Shown here: in pieces, positions 10,545 to 23,393 of the stretch
How positions within the stretch are numbered: position 1 is the stretch's first letter
Layout of the letters: each line of letters begins with the position of its first letter
From: Lethocerus indicus
Taxonomy: Eukaryota; Arthropoda; Insecta; Hemiptera; Belostomatidae
Direction of reading: 5' to 3'
Length of the DNA: 64,000 bases
Assembly (NCBI GenBank): GCA_019843655.1
Contig: JACDQD010000004.1
Coordinates: 32,127,872 to 32,191,871 of the forward strand
Position numbers and translations under genes: made by a program
Notes under the pieces: model-generated
Databases searched by the model: none
What the model was told of the DNA's origin: nothing
What the model saw: the letters and a program-made list of their open reading frames with translations, nothing else

Positions 10545-11744
10545 CCAATTTTTTTGCTAATTTATCCTCAAAAAACCTAATTTTTTGGCCTAAATACCGC
10601 ATTTATGGACCGATTTATCATCAAAAAACCCCATTTTTGGGGCGATTTTTCGTTAAAAGAACCCCATTTTTGGGACTAAAAACGGCGTTTTTGGACGATA
10701 TTTCGTCAAAAAACCTCATTTATGTTCCATAAACGGCATTTCTAGGCCGATTTTTCATAAAACCCCATTTTTGCATTTTGGGCGATTTTTTCGTTAAAAA
10801 ACCCATTTTGGGACTAAAAACGGCGTTTTTGGACGATATTTCGTCAAAAAACCCTATTTTTCTATCTAAAAGCTGCATTTTTTGTAAAAAAACCCGATTT
10901 TTGGGCAAAAAACCGCATTTTTGGGCTGATTTTTCGTCATGAAACCCCATTTTTGGCCTAAAAACCACATTTTTGGGCCGATTTATCGTCAAAGAGCCCC
11001 ACTTCTGGGCCTTAAATCCCCATTTTTAGGCCGATTTTGCGTCAAAAAACCCCATTTTTTGGCTTAAAAACAACATTTTTGGGCGATTTTTCGTCAAAAA
11101 ACCCTATTTTTGGGCCTAAAAACCGCATTTTTGGGCTGATTTTTCGTCAAGAAACTTTTTTGCTCTAAAAACGGCATTTTTGTATCAGTTTTTGCGCCTC
11201 TGGACAGCATTTTTTGGAAAATATGCACCTAATAACTGCATTTCTGGGACATGTAGTATCTAAAAACCGTATTTTCGGGCCTGTGAAGCGCTTTTTGTGC
11301 CTATTTCTTGACTAGAAATACTTCTTGACTCATAAAAACCCAATTCATGTGATTTTGCATCTCCAAGTTCCATTCTTGGGCCGATTTTTGGCCTTTTCGT
11401 GTTAATAACCGACTTTTTGTGTCGATTTCGCGCCTAAAAACCGCATTTTTGGGCCGATTTCGCTCCTAAAATCTGCTTTTCTTGTGATGGGGTGGCCATT
11501 TCACGCCTATAAACCATATTTTGGGCAATTTTCGCCTCTAAAAGTTGCATTTTCGGTGATTGTTGAGCCGAACTGTATTTTTGGGCCGATTTTAGTCCGA
11601 AAACCCCTATTTCTGGGTCGATTTTGCGTGAAAAAACAGAATTTTTGTTCATATTTTTCGTCAACAAAGCGCATTTCTTCGCCTTTTGCACCTTACAGTA
11701 TAATTGCGGTGTTTTGGGTCTAAAAACGCATACTTTGGGTATAC
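10545..11744 (-). repeat. Satellite B block, left arm of unit 2
   Basis: B repeats in the same orientation as 1709-3480 and nearly identical to 2495-3480, but with longer homopolymer runs. It leads directly into the second copy of the core. Confidence 0.93.
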
Positions 11745-11994
11745 TGCAACGGATTTAAAGCAGTAAGTGATAAGCTATACAATATATACTAAATATATAA
11801 AACATATGTAGTATAAAGTACATTATATCGGACCACCGGAGCAATATGGGCAAATATTAAGGGATAAGCTAGGAAACATTAAAAATTTCTAGGCAACATT
11901 ACGGCAACACTGCTGTAGGAGCGTCACCCAGCAACAGATCAGTTCTTGCTATTCTTGAAAAAATTGAATACAAGATCGAAGCTATTTAAATAAA
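11745..11994 (+). promoter_or_regulatory. Upstream region of core ORF copy 2
   Basis: Near-identical copy of 3481-3748, including the two aagggataagct-like words (the first reads aagtgataagct here) and the TATTTAAATA motif just before ATG. Confidence 0.4.
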
Positions 11995-12462
11995 ATGGAA
12001 GATATTGTAGGTAGATATGCAGGTTTGGCGACACTGAACCGGGTGCAGAGGTCAACGTTAACACTCCCAAGTGTGGGGGCAATTTGGATCGTGAGACCGC
12101 CACCAACCGCTGAAGACAATCCCCGGGTCATCCCTGGCCAAATCCTGAGGCCGTACTACGCCAGAGTGCAAGTGAGGCATAATCTGGAGAGAGGGGACCG
12201 ACTGGGGCGACATGACGTCTGGCAGGTCCTGCAGCAGCCGAGATGGCCCCTGCTCCAGGGTATACAGCAGTGGGGGGCGGGGGACCAGATCTACCAGGCG
12301 CGACACCGGCCGGCGCCCCGGCCACAGCAATCCTGGCTAGGAAGGCTTCTCCGGAGGGTCGTCACCGTCTTCACACCGAACCGGATAACCGGACTACATC
12401 ACGGTCTGGAGCATTTCGTCCTCTTAGATATGTATAACCAGATGCGCCCGTACATGATATAA
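11995..12462 (+). CDS. Unrecognised 155-aa basic protein, core ORF copy 2
   Basis: Intact 155-codon ORF, essentially identical to 3749-4216. A C-to-G difference near residue 95 is one visible change and the reading frame is uninterrupted. It is embedded in a core that is co-linear with unit 1 over about 2.8 kb at a distance of about 8.24 kb, so this is a recent duplicate. The same features apply: GC-rich, basic, RPQQSWLG block, no recognised domain. Function unknown. Confidence 0.6.
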   Translation: MEDIVGRYAGLATLNRVQRSTLTLPSVGAIWIVRPPPTAEDNPRVIPGQILRPYYARVQVRHNLERGDRLGRHDVWQVLQQPRWPLLQGIQQWGAGDQIYQARHRPAPRPQQSWLGRLLRRVVTVFTPNRITGLHHGLEHFVLLDMYNQMRPYMI

Positions 12463-12474
12463 AGTTATATACAT

Positions 12475-12776
12475 ATGGTGTGTGACGAAACTGCAAAATG
12501 CGGTGATGAGGGTACCAGGAGCCGGTGCCACATAATATCTGGCGGATATTACAGCGGCGGGCACAGCCTCTGCTCCAGGGTTTACAACAGCGGGGTGGAG
12601 GGAACCAGGTCCACCAGGGACGACACCGGCCACAGCCCCGGCCACAGCAATCCTGGCTAAGATGGCTTTTCCGGACGATTTTCGAGATAATCACGGACCG
12701 GGAACGACAACTTCCCGGCTTGGACGATTTCCTCCTGTTCTGCCTGTATGAGAAGATGCGCCCGTTCAGGGCATAA
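12475..12776 (+). pseudogene. Short paralogue of the core ORF, copy 2
   Basis: Counterpart of 4231-4534. From the methionine at 12525 it stays open to a TAA at 12776 (83 codons: PHNIWRILQ at the start, RPQQSWLRW in the middle, MRPFRA at the end). The reading frame upstream is broken where copy 1 has one extra G. It lacks the N-terminal half of the full-length family. Whether it is expressed cannot be judged. Confidence 0.55.
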
Positions 12777-13744
12777 AGTTATATACATATATGGACCACA
12801 AAACTACATGTGTTGACTAAACTGCAAAATGCGGACAACTATAATCGATGGAGATAACCAACTACCGAGATAAACTAATTTACAACTGATATGGCGAAGA
12901 AGCTGTGCAACCACAAGATGGGGACTTGACAAAACACGAGTTGGCTCCCTCTAATGTATTTATTGCATAGTATGTATGTATAGATATTGTAGATAGATAA
13001 CTAGTATTTCGGTATATATTGTATAACTGGCTCTTATTGTATACACTAAATATGTTTATATATTGCATATTTTTTTTGTATACATACAATGTATATATAT
13101 GGGAAAATATTTAATATATTGTACCTATTGTATACAATACATTTGTACGTATTGTAAAATTTAAACTTTTGTATGTATTTTATACAGTATTTACATAGTT
13201 GAAAAATATTTTATATATTTCGTATGTATTGTGCATACTGTTAGTCTATATATTGGACTCATTGTGTACATATAGTAAACAATAAATTTGTATATAATGT
13301 AATTGTTTTATATGACTATATATATATATATATTGCCAAAACCTATATTCTAGAAAATTTAGTTTAATAGAGTAGTACATTCTACTTACACAGATATGTA
13401 TATATGCATGTATTTAATAAATATCGATGAAACAAAAACATTCTCTAGAACTTAATGAAATTTAATACAAAATGTTCAAGTTTTTTGAAAAAGATAATTT
13501 TTTTGCATCAAATTGTCAACAAAATATGCAACATTCTTTCATTTTGTTGTTCATTTCACCGTTGGAATGTGGGTCTAAATAACTAAATAAATCCTCGTGC
13601 TAGACCGCTTCACTATATCTTTTTAATTATTGTTTATAATGTACCAAATCAGTTGATAAAATACCAAATTATTTACAGATTTCTGTTCTTGTCTTCTGTT
13701 TTTGATCAACAGCCTTAAGAAGCTCCATCTTCATTTTGCTCGTT
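12777..13744 (+). other. Conserved 3' tail of core copy 2
   Basis: Near-identical to 4535-5514 with a shorter AT run (13,317-13,333). TGTA-rich, with AATAAA near 13,280. No ORF of note. Confidence 0.6.
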
Positions 13745-15215
13745 GAAATATTTTTGGGCAGATTGGGGGCCTAGAAACAGCATTTTTGGGGCGAATTCGC
13801 GCTTAAAAACAGCCTTTTTGGGACTGATTTAGTGGCTAAAACCGTATTTCAGGCCAAAAAACGGCAGTTTTTGGTAAAACGGTTTTTAGAAACTACATGT
13901 CCCAGAAATGCAGTTAGTAGGTGCATATTGTCCAAAAAATGCTGTCCAGAGGCGCAAAAACTGATACAAAAATGCCGTTTTTAGAGCAAAAAAGTTTTTT
14001 GACGAAAAATCAGCCAAAAAATGCGGTTTTTAGGCCCAAAAATAGGGTTTTTTGACGAAAAATCGCCCCAAAAATGTGGCTTTTAGTCCAAAAAATGGGG
14101 TTTTTTGACGCAAAATCGGCCTAAAAATGGGGATTTAAGGCCCAGAAGTGGGGCTCTTTGACGATAAATCGGCCCAAAAATGTGGTTTTTAGGCCAAAAA
14201 TGGGGTTTCATGACGAAAAATCAGCCCAAAAATGCGGTTTTTTGCCCAAAAATCGGGTTTTTTTACAAAAAATGCAGCTTTTAGATAGAAAAATAGGGTT
14301 TTTTGACGAAATATCGTCCAAAAACGCCGTTTTTAGTCCCAAAAATGGGGTTTTTTTAACGAAAAATCGCCCCAAAAATGCAGTTTTTAGGCCCAAAAAT
14401 GGGGTTTTTCGATGAAAAATCGGCCTAGAAATGCCGTTTATGGAACATAAATGAGGTTTTTTGACGAAATATCGTCCAAAAACGCCGTTTTTAGTCCCAA
14501 AAATGGGGTTCTTTTAACGAAAAATCGCCCCAAAAATGGGGTTTTTTGATGATAAATCGGTCCATAAATGCGGTATTTAGGCCAAAAAATTAGGTCTTTT
14601 GAGGATAAATTGCCCCAAAAATACGGTTTTTAGGACTAAAAATGGGGTTTTTTGACGAATAATTACACAAAAATGGGGTTTTTAGGCCCAAAATTGGGGT
14701 TTTCTGAAGGAAAATCGGCTCAATAATGCCTTTTTTAGGCTCAAAATAGGGTTTTTTGACGATAAATTGCCCCAAAAATGTTGTTTTTAGGCCCAAAAAT
14801 GTGGTTTTTCGACGAAAAATCAACCTAGAAAAGCCGTTTTTGGCACAAAAATGAGGTTTTTTGACGATAAATTACCCCATAAATGCGGTATTTAGGCCAA
14901 AAAATTGGGTTTTTTGACGATAAATTGCCCCAAAAATGGGGATTTCTGACGAAAAATCGGCTCAATAGTGCCTTCTTTAGGCCCAAAAATGGGGTTTTCT
15001 GACGAAAAATCAGCTCAATAATGGCTTTTTTAGGCCCAAAAATGGGGTTTTTCAACGAGAAATCGGCCTAGAAATGCCGTTTTTGGCACAAAAATGAGGT
15101 TTTTTGAAGAAAAATCGTTCAAAAATGCGGTTTTTAGTCCCAAATATGGGGGGTTTTGACGAAAAATCGCCCCAAAAATGCGCAATAATGGCCATAATTG
15201 GGGTTTTTGATGTTA
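13745..15215 (+). repeat. Satellite B block, right arm of unit 2
   Basis: B repeats of about 52 bp, near-identical to 5515-6380 and 7000-7700 but with full-length homopolymers. It ends in the fixed A/B junction at about 15,190-15,222. Confidence 0.94.
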
Positions 15216-16687
15216 AATCGGCAAAGTGAGTTACACTTGCCCCTGAAAGGAGAGCTGAAAAATCGAAAATTTTTAAATTTAAAAAAAAGTCGGCCACCCG
15301 CCCATATTTGGTCAAAGTGGTCCCAAAGTGAGTTACACTTGCCCCTGAAAGGAGAGCTGAAAAATCGAAAATTTTTGAAATTTAAAAAAAGTCGGCCGAT
15401 TTCGCCCATATTTGGTCAATAGTGGTCCCAAAGTGAGTTACACTTGCCCCTGAAAGGAGAGCTGAAAAATCGAAAATTTTTGAAATTTAAAAAGTCAGGC
15501 CGATTTCGCCCATATTTGGTCAAAAGTGGTCCCAAAGTGAGTTACACTTGCCCCTGAAAGGAGAGCTGAAAAATCGAAAATTTTAGAAATTTCAAAAAAG
15601 TCAGCCGATTTCGCCCATATTTGGTCAAAAGTGGTCCCAAAGTGAGTTACACTTGCCCCTGAAAGGAGAGCTGAAAAATCGAAAATTTTTGAAATTTAAA
15701 AAAAGTCGGCCGATTTCGCCCATATTTGGTCAAAAGTGGTCCCAAAGTGAGTTACACTTGCCCCTGAAAGGAGAGCTGAAAAATCGAAAATTTTTGAAAT
15801 TTAAAAAAGTCAGGCCGATTTCGCCCATATTTGGTCAAAAGTGGTCCCAAAGTGAGTTACACTTGCCCCTGAAAGGAGAGCTGAAAAATCGAAAATTTTG
15901 AAATTTAAAAAAGTCGGCCGATTTCGCCCATATTTGGTCAAAGTGGTCCCAAAGTGAGTTACACTTGCCCCTGAAAGGAGAGCTGAAAAATCGAAAATTT
16001 TGAAATTTAAAAAAGTCAGCCGATTTTTGGTCCCAAAGTGAGTTACACTTGCCCCTGAATGGTCAAAAGTGGCCCGAAAGTGAGTTACACTTGCCCCTGA
16101 TGAAAAATCGATTTCGCCCATATTTGGTCAAAAGTGGTCCCAAAGTGAGTTACACTTGCCCCTGAAAAGAGCTGAAAAATCGAAAATTTTGAAATTTAAA
16201 AAAGTCAGGCCGATTTCCTTATATTTGGTCAAAAGTGGTCCCAAAGTGAGTTACACTTGCCCCTGAAAGGAGAGCTGAAAAATCGAAAATTTTGAAATTT
16301 AAAAAAGTCGGCCGATTTCGCCCATATTTGGTCAAAAGTGGTCCCAAAGTGAGTTACACTTGCCCCTGAAAGGAGAGCTGAAAAATCGAAAATTTTGAAA
16401 TTTAAAAAAAGTCGGCCGATTTCGCCCATATTTGGTCAAAAGTGGTCCCAAAGTGAGTTACACTTGCCCCTGAAAGGAGAGCTGAAAAATCGAAAATTTT
16501 TGAAATTTAAAAAAAGTCGGCCGATTTCGCCCATATTTGGTCAAAAGTGGTCCCAAAGTGAGTTACACTTGCCCCTGAAAGGAGAGCTGAAAAATCGAAA
16601 ATTTTTGAAATTTAAAAAAAGTCGGCCGATTTCGCCCATATTTGGTCAAAAGTGGTCCCAAAGTGAGTTACACTTGCCCCTGAAAGG
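15216..16687 (+). repeat. Satellite A array 3 (about 15 copies)
   Basis: 105-bp A monomers in array-2 orientation. A disordered stretch at about 16,020-16,140 contains truncated monomers joined out of register. The borders match those of array 2. Confidence 0.96.
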
Positions 16688-17987
16688 CCCAAAAAGGTGT
16701 TTTGACGAAAAATTGGCACAAGAAATTGGGTTTTTTGAGGATAAATCGCACCAAATATGAGGTTTTAGGTCCAAAAATGGGGTTTTTTGACGAAAAAACG
16801 ACCAGAAATTCCGTTTTTATGCCCAAGAATGGGGGTTTTTGTCGAAAAATCTCCCAAAAAATGCGCAACAATGGCCAAAAATAGGGTTATTAGGCCAAAA
16901 AATTGGGTTTTTTGACTATAAATCGGCCCAAAAATGTGGTATTTTGGCCAAAAATGGGGTTTCATGACGAAAAATCAGCCCAAAAATGCGGTTTTTTGCC
17001 CAAAAATCGGGTTTTTTTTACAAAAAATGCAGCTTTTAGATAGAAAAATAGGGTTTATTGACGATAAATCGCCCCAAAAATGCAGTTTTTAGGCCCAAAA
17101 ATGGGGTTTTTCGATGAAAAATCGGCCTAGAAATGCCGTTTATGGAACATAAATGAGGTTTTTTGACGAAAAATCGTCCAAAAATGCCGTTTTTAGTCCC
17201 AAAAATGGGGTTTTTTTTTAACGAAAAATCGCCCCAAAAATGGGGTTTTTGATGTTAAATCGGTCCATAAATGCGGTATTTAGGCCAAGAAATTAGGTTT
17301 TTTGAGGATAAATTAGCAAAAAAATTGGGTTTTTTGACGATAAATTGCCCCAAAAATACGGTTTTTAGGACTAAAAATGGGGTTTTTTGACGAATAATTA
17401 CACAAAAATGGGGTTTTTAGGCCCAAAATTGGGGTTTTCTGAAGGAAAATCGGCTCAATAATGCCTTTTTTAGGCTCAAAATAGGGTTTTTTGACGATAA
17501 ATTGCCCCAAAAATGTTGTTTTTAGGCCCAAAAATGGGGTTTTTCGACGAAAAATCAACCTAGAAAAGCCGTTTTTGGCACAAAAATGAGGTTTTTTGAC
17601 GATAAATTACCCCATAAATGCGGTATTTAGGCCAAAAAATTGGGTTTTTTGACGATAAATTGCCCCAAAAATGGCTTTTGTAGGCATAAAAATGGTGTTT
17701 TTTGAAGAAAAGTTAGCAAAAATATAGGGTTTTTTGACGATATATTGCCCCAAAAATGGGGATTTCTGACGAAAAATCGGCTCAATAGTGCCTTCTTTTG
17801 GCCCAAAAATGGGGTTTTCTGACGAAAAATCAGCTCAATAATGGCTTTTTTAGGCCCAAAAATGTTTTTTGAAGAAAAATAATCCAAAAATGCGGTTTTT
17901 AGTCCCAAAAATGGGGGTTTTTGACGAAAAATCGCCCCAAAAATGCGCAATAATGGCCATAATTGGGGTTTTTGATGTTAAATCGGC
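16688..17987 (+). repeat. Satellite B block
   Basis: Starts with the ttggcacaagaaattggg block also found after arrays 2 and 4. It continues with B units and ends at the A/B junction at about 17,955-17,990. No gene. Confidence 0.93.
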
Positions 17988-18226
17988 AAAGTGAGTTACA
18001 CTTGCCCCTGAAAGGAGAGCTGAAAAATCGAAAATTTTTGAAATTTAAAAAAAGTCGGCCGATTTCGCCCATATTTGGTCAAAAGTGGTCCCAAAGTGAG
18101 TTACACTTGCCCCTGAAAGGAGAGCTGAAAAATCGAAAATTTTTGAAATTTAAAAAAAGTCGGCCGATTTCGCCCATATTTGGTCAAAAGTGGTCCCAAA
18201 GTGAGTTACACTTGCCCCTGAAAGGC
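17988..18226 (+). repeat. Satellite A array 4 (about 2 copies)
   Basis: Only about 2.2 A monomers between the same two fixed junctions that enclose about 17 and 15 copies in arrays 2 and 3. This shows copy-number change inside a fixed frame. Confidence 0.95.
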
Positions 18227-19130
18227 CCAAAAAAGGTGTTTTTTGACGAAAAATTGGCACAAGAAATTGGGTTTTTTGAGGATAAATCGCACCAAATATG
18301 ATGTGTTTAGGTCCAAAAATGGGGTTTTTTGACTAAAAATCGACCAGAAATTCCGTTTTTATGCCCAAGAATAGGGGTTTTTGTCGAAATATCTCCTATA
18401 AAATGCGCAACAATGGCTAAATATAGGGTTATTAGGCCAAAAAATTGGGTTTTTTGACTATAAATTGCCCCAAAAATGCGGTATTTAGGCCAAAAAATTG
18501 GGTTTTTGACGATAAATGTCCCCAAAAATGGGGTTTTTAGTCCTTAAAATGGGGTTTTTTGACATTAAATCGGCCAAAAAATGGGGTTTTTAGGACCAAA
18601 AATGGGGTTTTTTGACGAAAAATCAGCTCAATGATGCCTTTCTTAGGCTCAAAATGCGGTTTTTTGACAATAAATTGCCCCAAAAATGCTGTTTTTAGGT
18701 CCAAAAATGGGGTTTTTCGACGAAAAATCGGCCCAGAAATTCCGTTTTTGGCACAAGAATGAGGTTTTTTTGACGAAAAGTCGTCCAAAAATGCCGTTTT
18801 TAGGCCCAAAAATGGGGTTTTTTGACGAAAAATCAGCTCAATGATGCCTTTCTTAGGCTCAAAATGCGGTTTTTTGACGATAAATTGCCCCAAAAAGGCT
18901 GTTTTTAGGTCCAAAAATGGGGTTTTTCGACGAATAATCGGCCCAGAAATTCCGTTTTTGGCACAAGAATGAGGTTTTTTTGACGAAAAGTCGTCCAAAA
19001 ATGCCGTTTTTAGGCCCAAAAATGGGGTTTTTTTGACGAAAAATCAGCTCAATGATGCCTTTCTTAGGCTCAAAATGCGGTTTTTTGACGATAAATTGCC
19101 CCAAAAAGGCTGTTTTTTGGACGAAAAATT
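18227..19130 (+). repeat. Satellite B block with 210-bp higher-order repeat
   Basis: From about 18,610 a block of four B units recurs: aatcagctcaatgatgcctt is at 18,621, 18,831 and 19,042, a period of 210-211 bp. The satellite region ends near 19,130 (aaaaattgggacgcaccg). Confidence 0.94.
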
Positions 19131-22100
19131 GGGACGCACCGTCTTTCAACGTATCGTCTCTATTGGACAATTAATTTATTATCGTCAAAGAGAGTCGCGA
19201 TTATTGAAACTTGTAGTGAATATTGTCTTCTTTCTCGATCTGTAGGGGGGCCCGGTCTTTCGCCAGACCGTGTTTCGGCCGTTCGCCAACTTGGATTATA
19301 CTTCTTTCCTCTATTTGGCTGGCTTTTGGGGGGCATCCCTCGCGATGGGAGTTGGAAATTCTCCAATATGCCTCAACGTGCAATATGTTAATTCGACGCT
19401 ATTTCAATAGTTTTTTTTTCCCCTCCTCCATTGGCCTATTTCGGCAGCCGCCTCTAGATACGGTGTCTGTCCTAACCCGGGCTGAATGAATATATAATAG
19501 GCCTTTCGGGTTTTCGAATCGTTCGGAATGCGCACGTGTATAGGTCGAGGACGGGGGCAGAGTGCCGGCCCACGCGTTCCTGATTATAATTTCCCCGTCG
19601 TCCGATCTTCCGATATTCTACTGAAGACGGCGAGAAGACGGACAACGGGGCCAACGACTAATGAATCCTTTTATTTTTTTCTTCTATCCCCTCGATTAGT
19701 GCGGTCAATCGATTGACAGTTGAGATAAAACGGGCATAATATAATATCTCAATAATAATCAATTAGCGATGGAAATAATTGCGACGAATCCTGGATAAAT
19801 TTTTAAAAAAACCATAAACAAAATATATTCCAATACATTCTTTTTGCATTATTGAAGGATATAGATATTTAGAATAAGGAGACTAAAACTTTATTTTTGA
19901 TAAAAGAACTTTAAAAACATTTATTTTCCCTCCAAACATTTTGCGGTATAACAATCAATTTGCTTGTCTAGTCCTTGACGGACAGTTTATTTAATAAAAA
20001 ACTTCCTGCGAAAATACGTCGTAAAAAAAAGGCGCGACAGTAAAAAGTTAAACCGCACATATTTTAAGAAATTGTATAACATAAAAATTAATTGTCCACG
20101 AATTGAAACCGCACCGACCAAGGATTTTCAGTAGAACTGACCGTCGGTCTTTCGAACTTTCCAGTCTCCTCCATCTCTCGGTCTTTCGCTAGACCGGTTT
20201 CGGCCGTTTCTGTCAAATACGGTGGTCCGCGGGATCCCTGTGTCAAGCATCCTGTACGCACTGTCTCTTTGCCAGTACAGGTTGTCACGTTCCATCTTTG
20301 TTTTGTCGAAAGTTATTGTTCTTTTTAGACCGTTACGGATTCCGTTAAGCTGGCTAGGTCTTGTACGGATTAAAGGGTACTTTATTATTTATATCGAATT
20401 GCCGATTTATTAGTTTCAGCGAAGCATTTATGTTTTCCGACTGAAGGGATAACGCGTGTTGGCGAATTTTGAAAATCAATTTCAATTCCGGTGTTCTGAA
20501 ACAGCTCCAGCTTTGGCTGGCTTCAAATATAGACAGGCGTTAACTTTCCGTCAGCCGGTGTCTGATTTACGACCGACGGTGTCGATATAAATCTTGACGG
20601 AGGATAAATTGGAGAAATGAAAATCTCTCTCGGCCCTAATAAATATCCGATATTTACTGTACCGTGCTTTGATATATATATTAACATGTATCGATTGGCC
20701 TACATTCTGTTCGATAACATTCCCCCCCCCACAACAAACGAGCAATGAGTACATGTTTTAGAAATAGACCCGTCTTTAAACCGGTCTAAAAACGTGGTCT
20801 CATATTTCTTCGCCTCGTGTTATCCTCCCGATATAGATCGGTTTAGGCCCATCCACCGACAGAAGTCTACTGAGGACGGCCGACAGTCGAAACCGGTCCC
20901 GAGAACCAGAGATCTCCCTGAGAAGGGCTAATGAAGACGGTAGACCACTTTTTTTTGTTCTTCAAATATTTCATTATATTCTCTATTACGTTCACGTTGG
21001 CTGAATACAGGACCGATAAAATGTATGCGATAAAAATTGTATTTATTTGTTGGGAAAGAATAGAGGAGAATGGACTTAAAGATAAGAAAAAAAAATAAAG
21101 TTACAGGAATTCAGGAGGATGAGGGATCGAGGCCGTCTCTTATTTTCTTTCCACAGGTTGTTAACGCGACCGAAATACCTTTTCAGTCTTTCGGACGAAT
21201 AGAACACGGTGTCGACTTGTGTCGAAATGTAAAAAGAAGAAAAAGAAAAAGGAGTATCCATTACGGATAAAACTGGAGCCGTCCGTGACGCCCTTATCTG
21301 GTGGGGCCGATGTGGCGAACGGCCGAAACGAGTTTGTTACTACCGAGGGACATTCCACGGGGGGAGAGACGGTCATCGCCGGAAAGACCAGTCTCTCGAC
21401 ACTGGTGGAAGGGAAACAGATTTTACCGTCGGACAAAATTTATTTCTCAATATATCACCATATCTCTATAACTGCCCCAACCATAAGGGAGTTGTCGAGG
21501 CGCTGAATTCATTTTCAAGAACCAGTCTATATATATTTTTGAACCCCCTTAACGCGTGCGCTCGCTCATTTTATTGCGCAGTCGTTACATGTGTAATACT
21601 TGCAATGTTGAAAAGTATAAATGAATATTTTTACTGATAAGCAATTCGAAAAGAAAGACAAAAAAGTACGTGTAACGTTGCCATATTCGGCTCTTTTCTG
21701 CAAAGTGGATCAAAATCCAAAAATTAAAATAAATATTTCGATTAATTTGTATTTTTTTTTGCCAAGACAATGTTCTAAAGTATGTTTTTTACATTAAAAA
21801 ATTGATTTTTTTTTTGGCTGGTTTTTCTCAAGAAATCTGTGCGTTAAGTGGTTAAGTCGACGAGGGACTTATCGATTAACCGGCAGGATAATATGCTATT
21901 ATTATGTCTCAGTCCAATTTTTTGTTGTACACTACAACGCTGCAATTGTAGGTCGGAAACATTGAAGCTTATTGAGCACTTTTTTGTTCCGGTATTATTC
22001 CCGTTCATCAGGGATAAAAAAACCCTGAATAACACAGGGTGAACCCAAATTGTATTAGCGATAATTCTTCATCTTAGTTTTTCTTTTACCCCCAATTATA
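19131..22100. other. No gene recognised; scattered foldback-family fragments
   Basis: AT-rich, non-satellite DNA. Fragments of the foldback family (ggtctttcgccagaccg and cttcagtag-type pieces) occur at about 19,240-19,290, 20,150-20,215 and 20,860-20,900. A purine-rich stretch lies at 21,230-21,255. Short ORFs are present but show no coding character I would defend. Confidence 0.5.
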
Positions 22101-22337
22101 AAGGGTGTCCCAAAATTAACGCAAGATTTGAATTTGCCACCATTCTTCTGCAGTGAAGACCTTATTTAAAAAAAAAAAAATAAAATAAAAACCATTTGAC
22201 AGCCGATAGTTTAGGGTCAGTACAAATGGGGGCGTTACACGATAGAACAACGTGTTTTAATTGTTGAACAATATTCGCAAAAATAATGAAAGTTCGGCAG
22301 CCACAGTTCGATTCAAATCTTTCGTTAATTTTTGGAC

Positions 22338-22343
<6 letters not shown>
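22101..22343. mobile_element. Mariner-type short element, family D
   Basis: Inverted termini: agggtgtcccaaaattaacg at the left matches the reverse complement of the right end (cgttaatttttggacaccct) with few mismatches over about 32 bp. It is flanked by TATA-rich sequence and an AT microsatellite follows at once. A second diverged copy lies at 27,391-27,529. No transposase remains. Confidence 0.75.

Positions 22344-22376
<33 letters not shown>
22343..22376. repeat. AT dinucleotide microsatellite
   Basis: Uninterrupted (TA)n run directly abutting the family D element. The surrounding sequence to about 22,700 is rich in short tatatacatata-like words. Confidence 0.95.
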
Positions 22377-22381
<5 letters not shown>

Positions 22382-22722
22382 ATATGTACAATATATACTA
22401 AATACAAACAAGTTATATACATATACACAATATTTACAATACATAGATAGATACAACATGTACGAGGTATACTAAATTTAACTTATATACATATATACAT
22501 GTACCATAGATATAAGCGTTATATACCTATATACCCGTATATACAATACGTACAATATATACTATGTATACACAAGTTATATACATATATACGATATGTG
22601 CCATATTGCGCCGCTGCTTTCCCGTATCTATTACAAACTGGTTATTCTCGATGGTAGACCCAAATTCGTTTATACAATATGTACAATATATACAAAACAT
22701 ACCTCGTACATATAAACCATGG

Positions 22723-22863
22723 TTATATAAATATAAATGGCCCCTGTTCTGCCAGAGCCGGAGGTCCTCGCCCATCCTCTTCATCTGACGTTTCCTCTTC
22801 TTCATTCCGTTGCTCCTCCGGCTTGATGTTGGTTGTGTTAAAGTTGATGAACTCCTCGCACCA
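22723..22863 (-). CDS. Possible isolated terminal coding exon (46 aa, acidic)
   Basis: On the minus strand an acceptor-like ttttagccagatttag precedes 46 open codons and a TAA. The peptide starts WCEEFINFNTTNIKPEEQRN and continues with an EEEETSDEED acidic stretch. Composition is far less repetitive than the neighbouring AT repeats and looks like true coding sequence. No upstream exon was identified, so it may be a remnant of a gene or transposon. Weakly supported. Confidence 0.25.
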   Translation of the reverse strand, partial: WCEEFINFNTTNIKPEEQRNEEEETSDEEDGRGPPALAEQGPFIFI

Positions 22864-23143
22864 CTAAATCTGGCTAAAACATTCCCAATTCCGTTTAAAC
22901 ATCTTCAATCTTCTTTTCAGTTTTCGAACTGATCTGTTGCCGGGGGAAACTCCAACGGCAGCGAAAAAAGCCAGTTGCCCCGAGTCACCTTTTTATATAA
23001 CATAAAAAATTAATTCTACCTACAAACAGTTATTGTATAAAAATACTTATTTCTAAATGTATACGAACTTACTGTGTAGAATATATTTCCAATATATGTG
23101 TAATTATTTTATACAATATGTACATTACATGCGCGTTTTATAA

Positions 23144-23146
<3 letters not shown>

Positions 23147-23190
<44 letters not shown>
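23147..23190. repeat. AT dinucleotide microsatellite
   Basis: Uninterrupted (TA)n run. Confidence 0.95.
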
Positions 23191-23193
<3 letters not shown>

Positions 23194-23393
23194 TACAATT
23201 TACAATTTTTTTATCTCCCCTATTTTATAACGTTCTATAACAATTTATAACCCTCCATCCCCTACAAATGGCTCAAAAAAACATCTCATCCCTCATCAGT
23301 TGGCTTTGTGATTCGGTGACGAATGCATCGCAGTTTGAGTAAAGTGCAGTAAGAGTTTGGTTTTCCAGTTTAGAAGAATATTTTTTACGGGCA

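Noticed and set aside
1..19130. CRISPR-like appearance of regular repeats
   Set aside because: Repeats are directly abutting with no unique spacers, the unit is 105 or about 52 bp and the context is eukaryotic.
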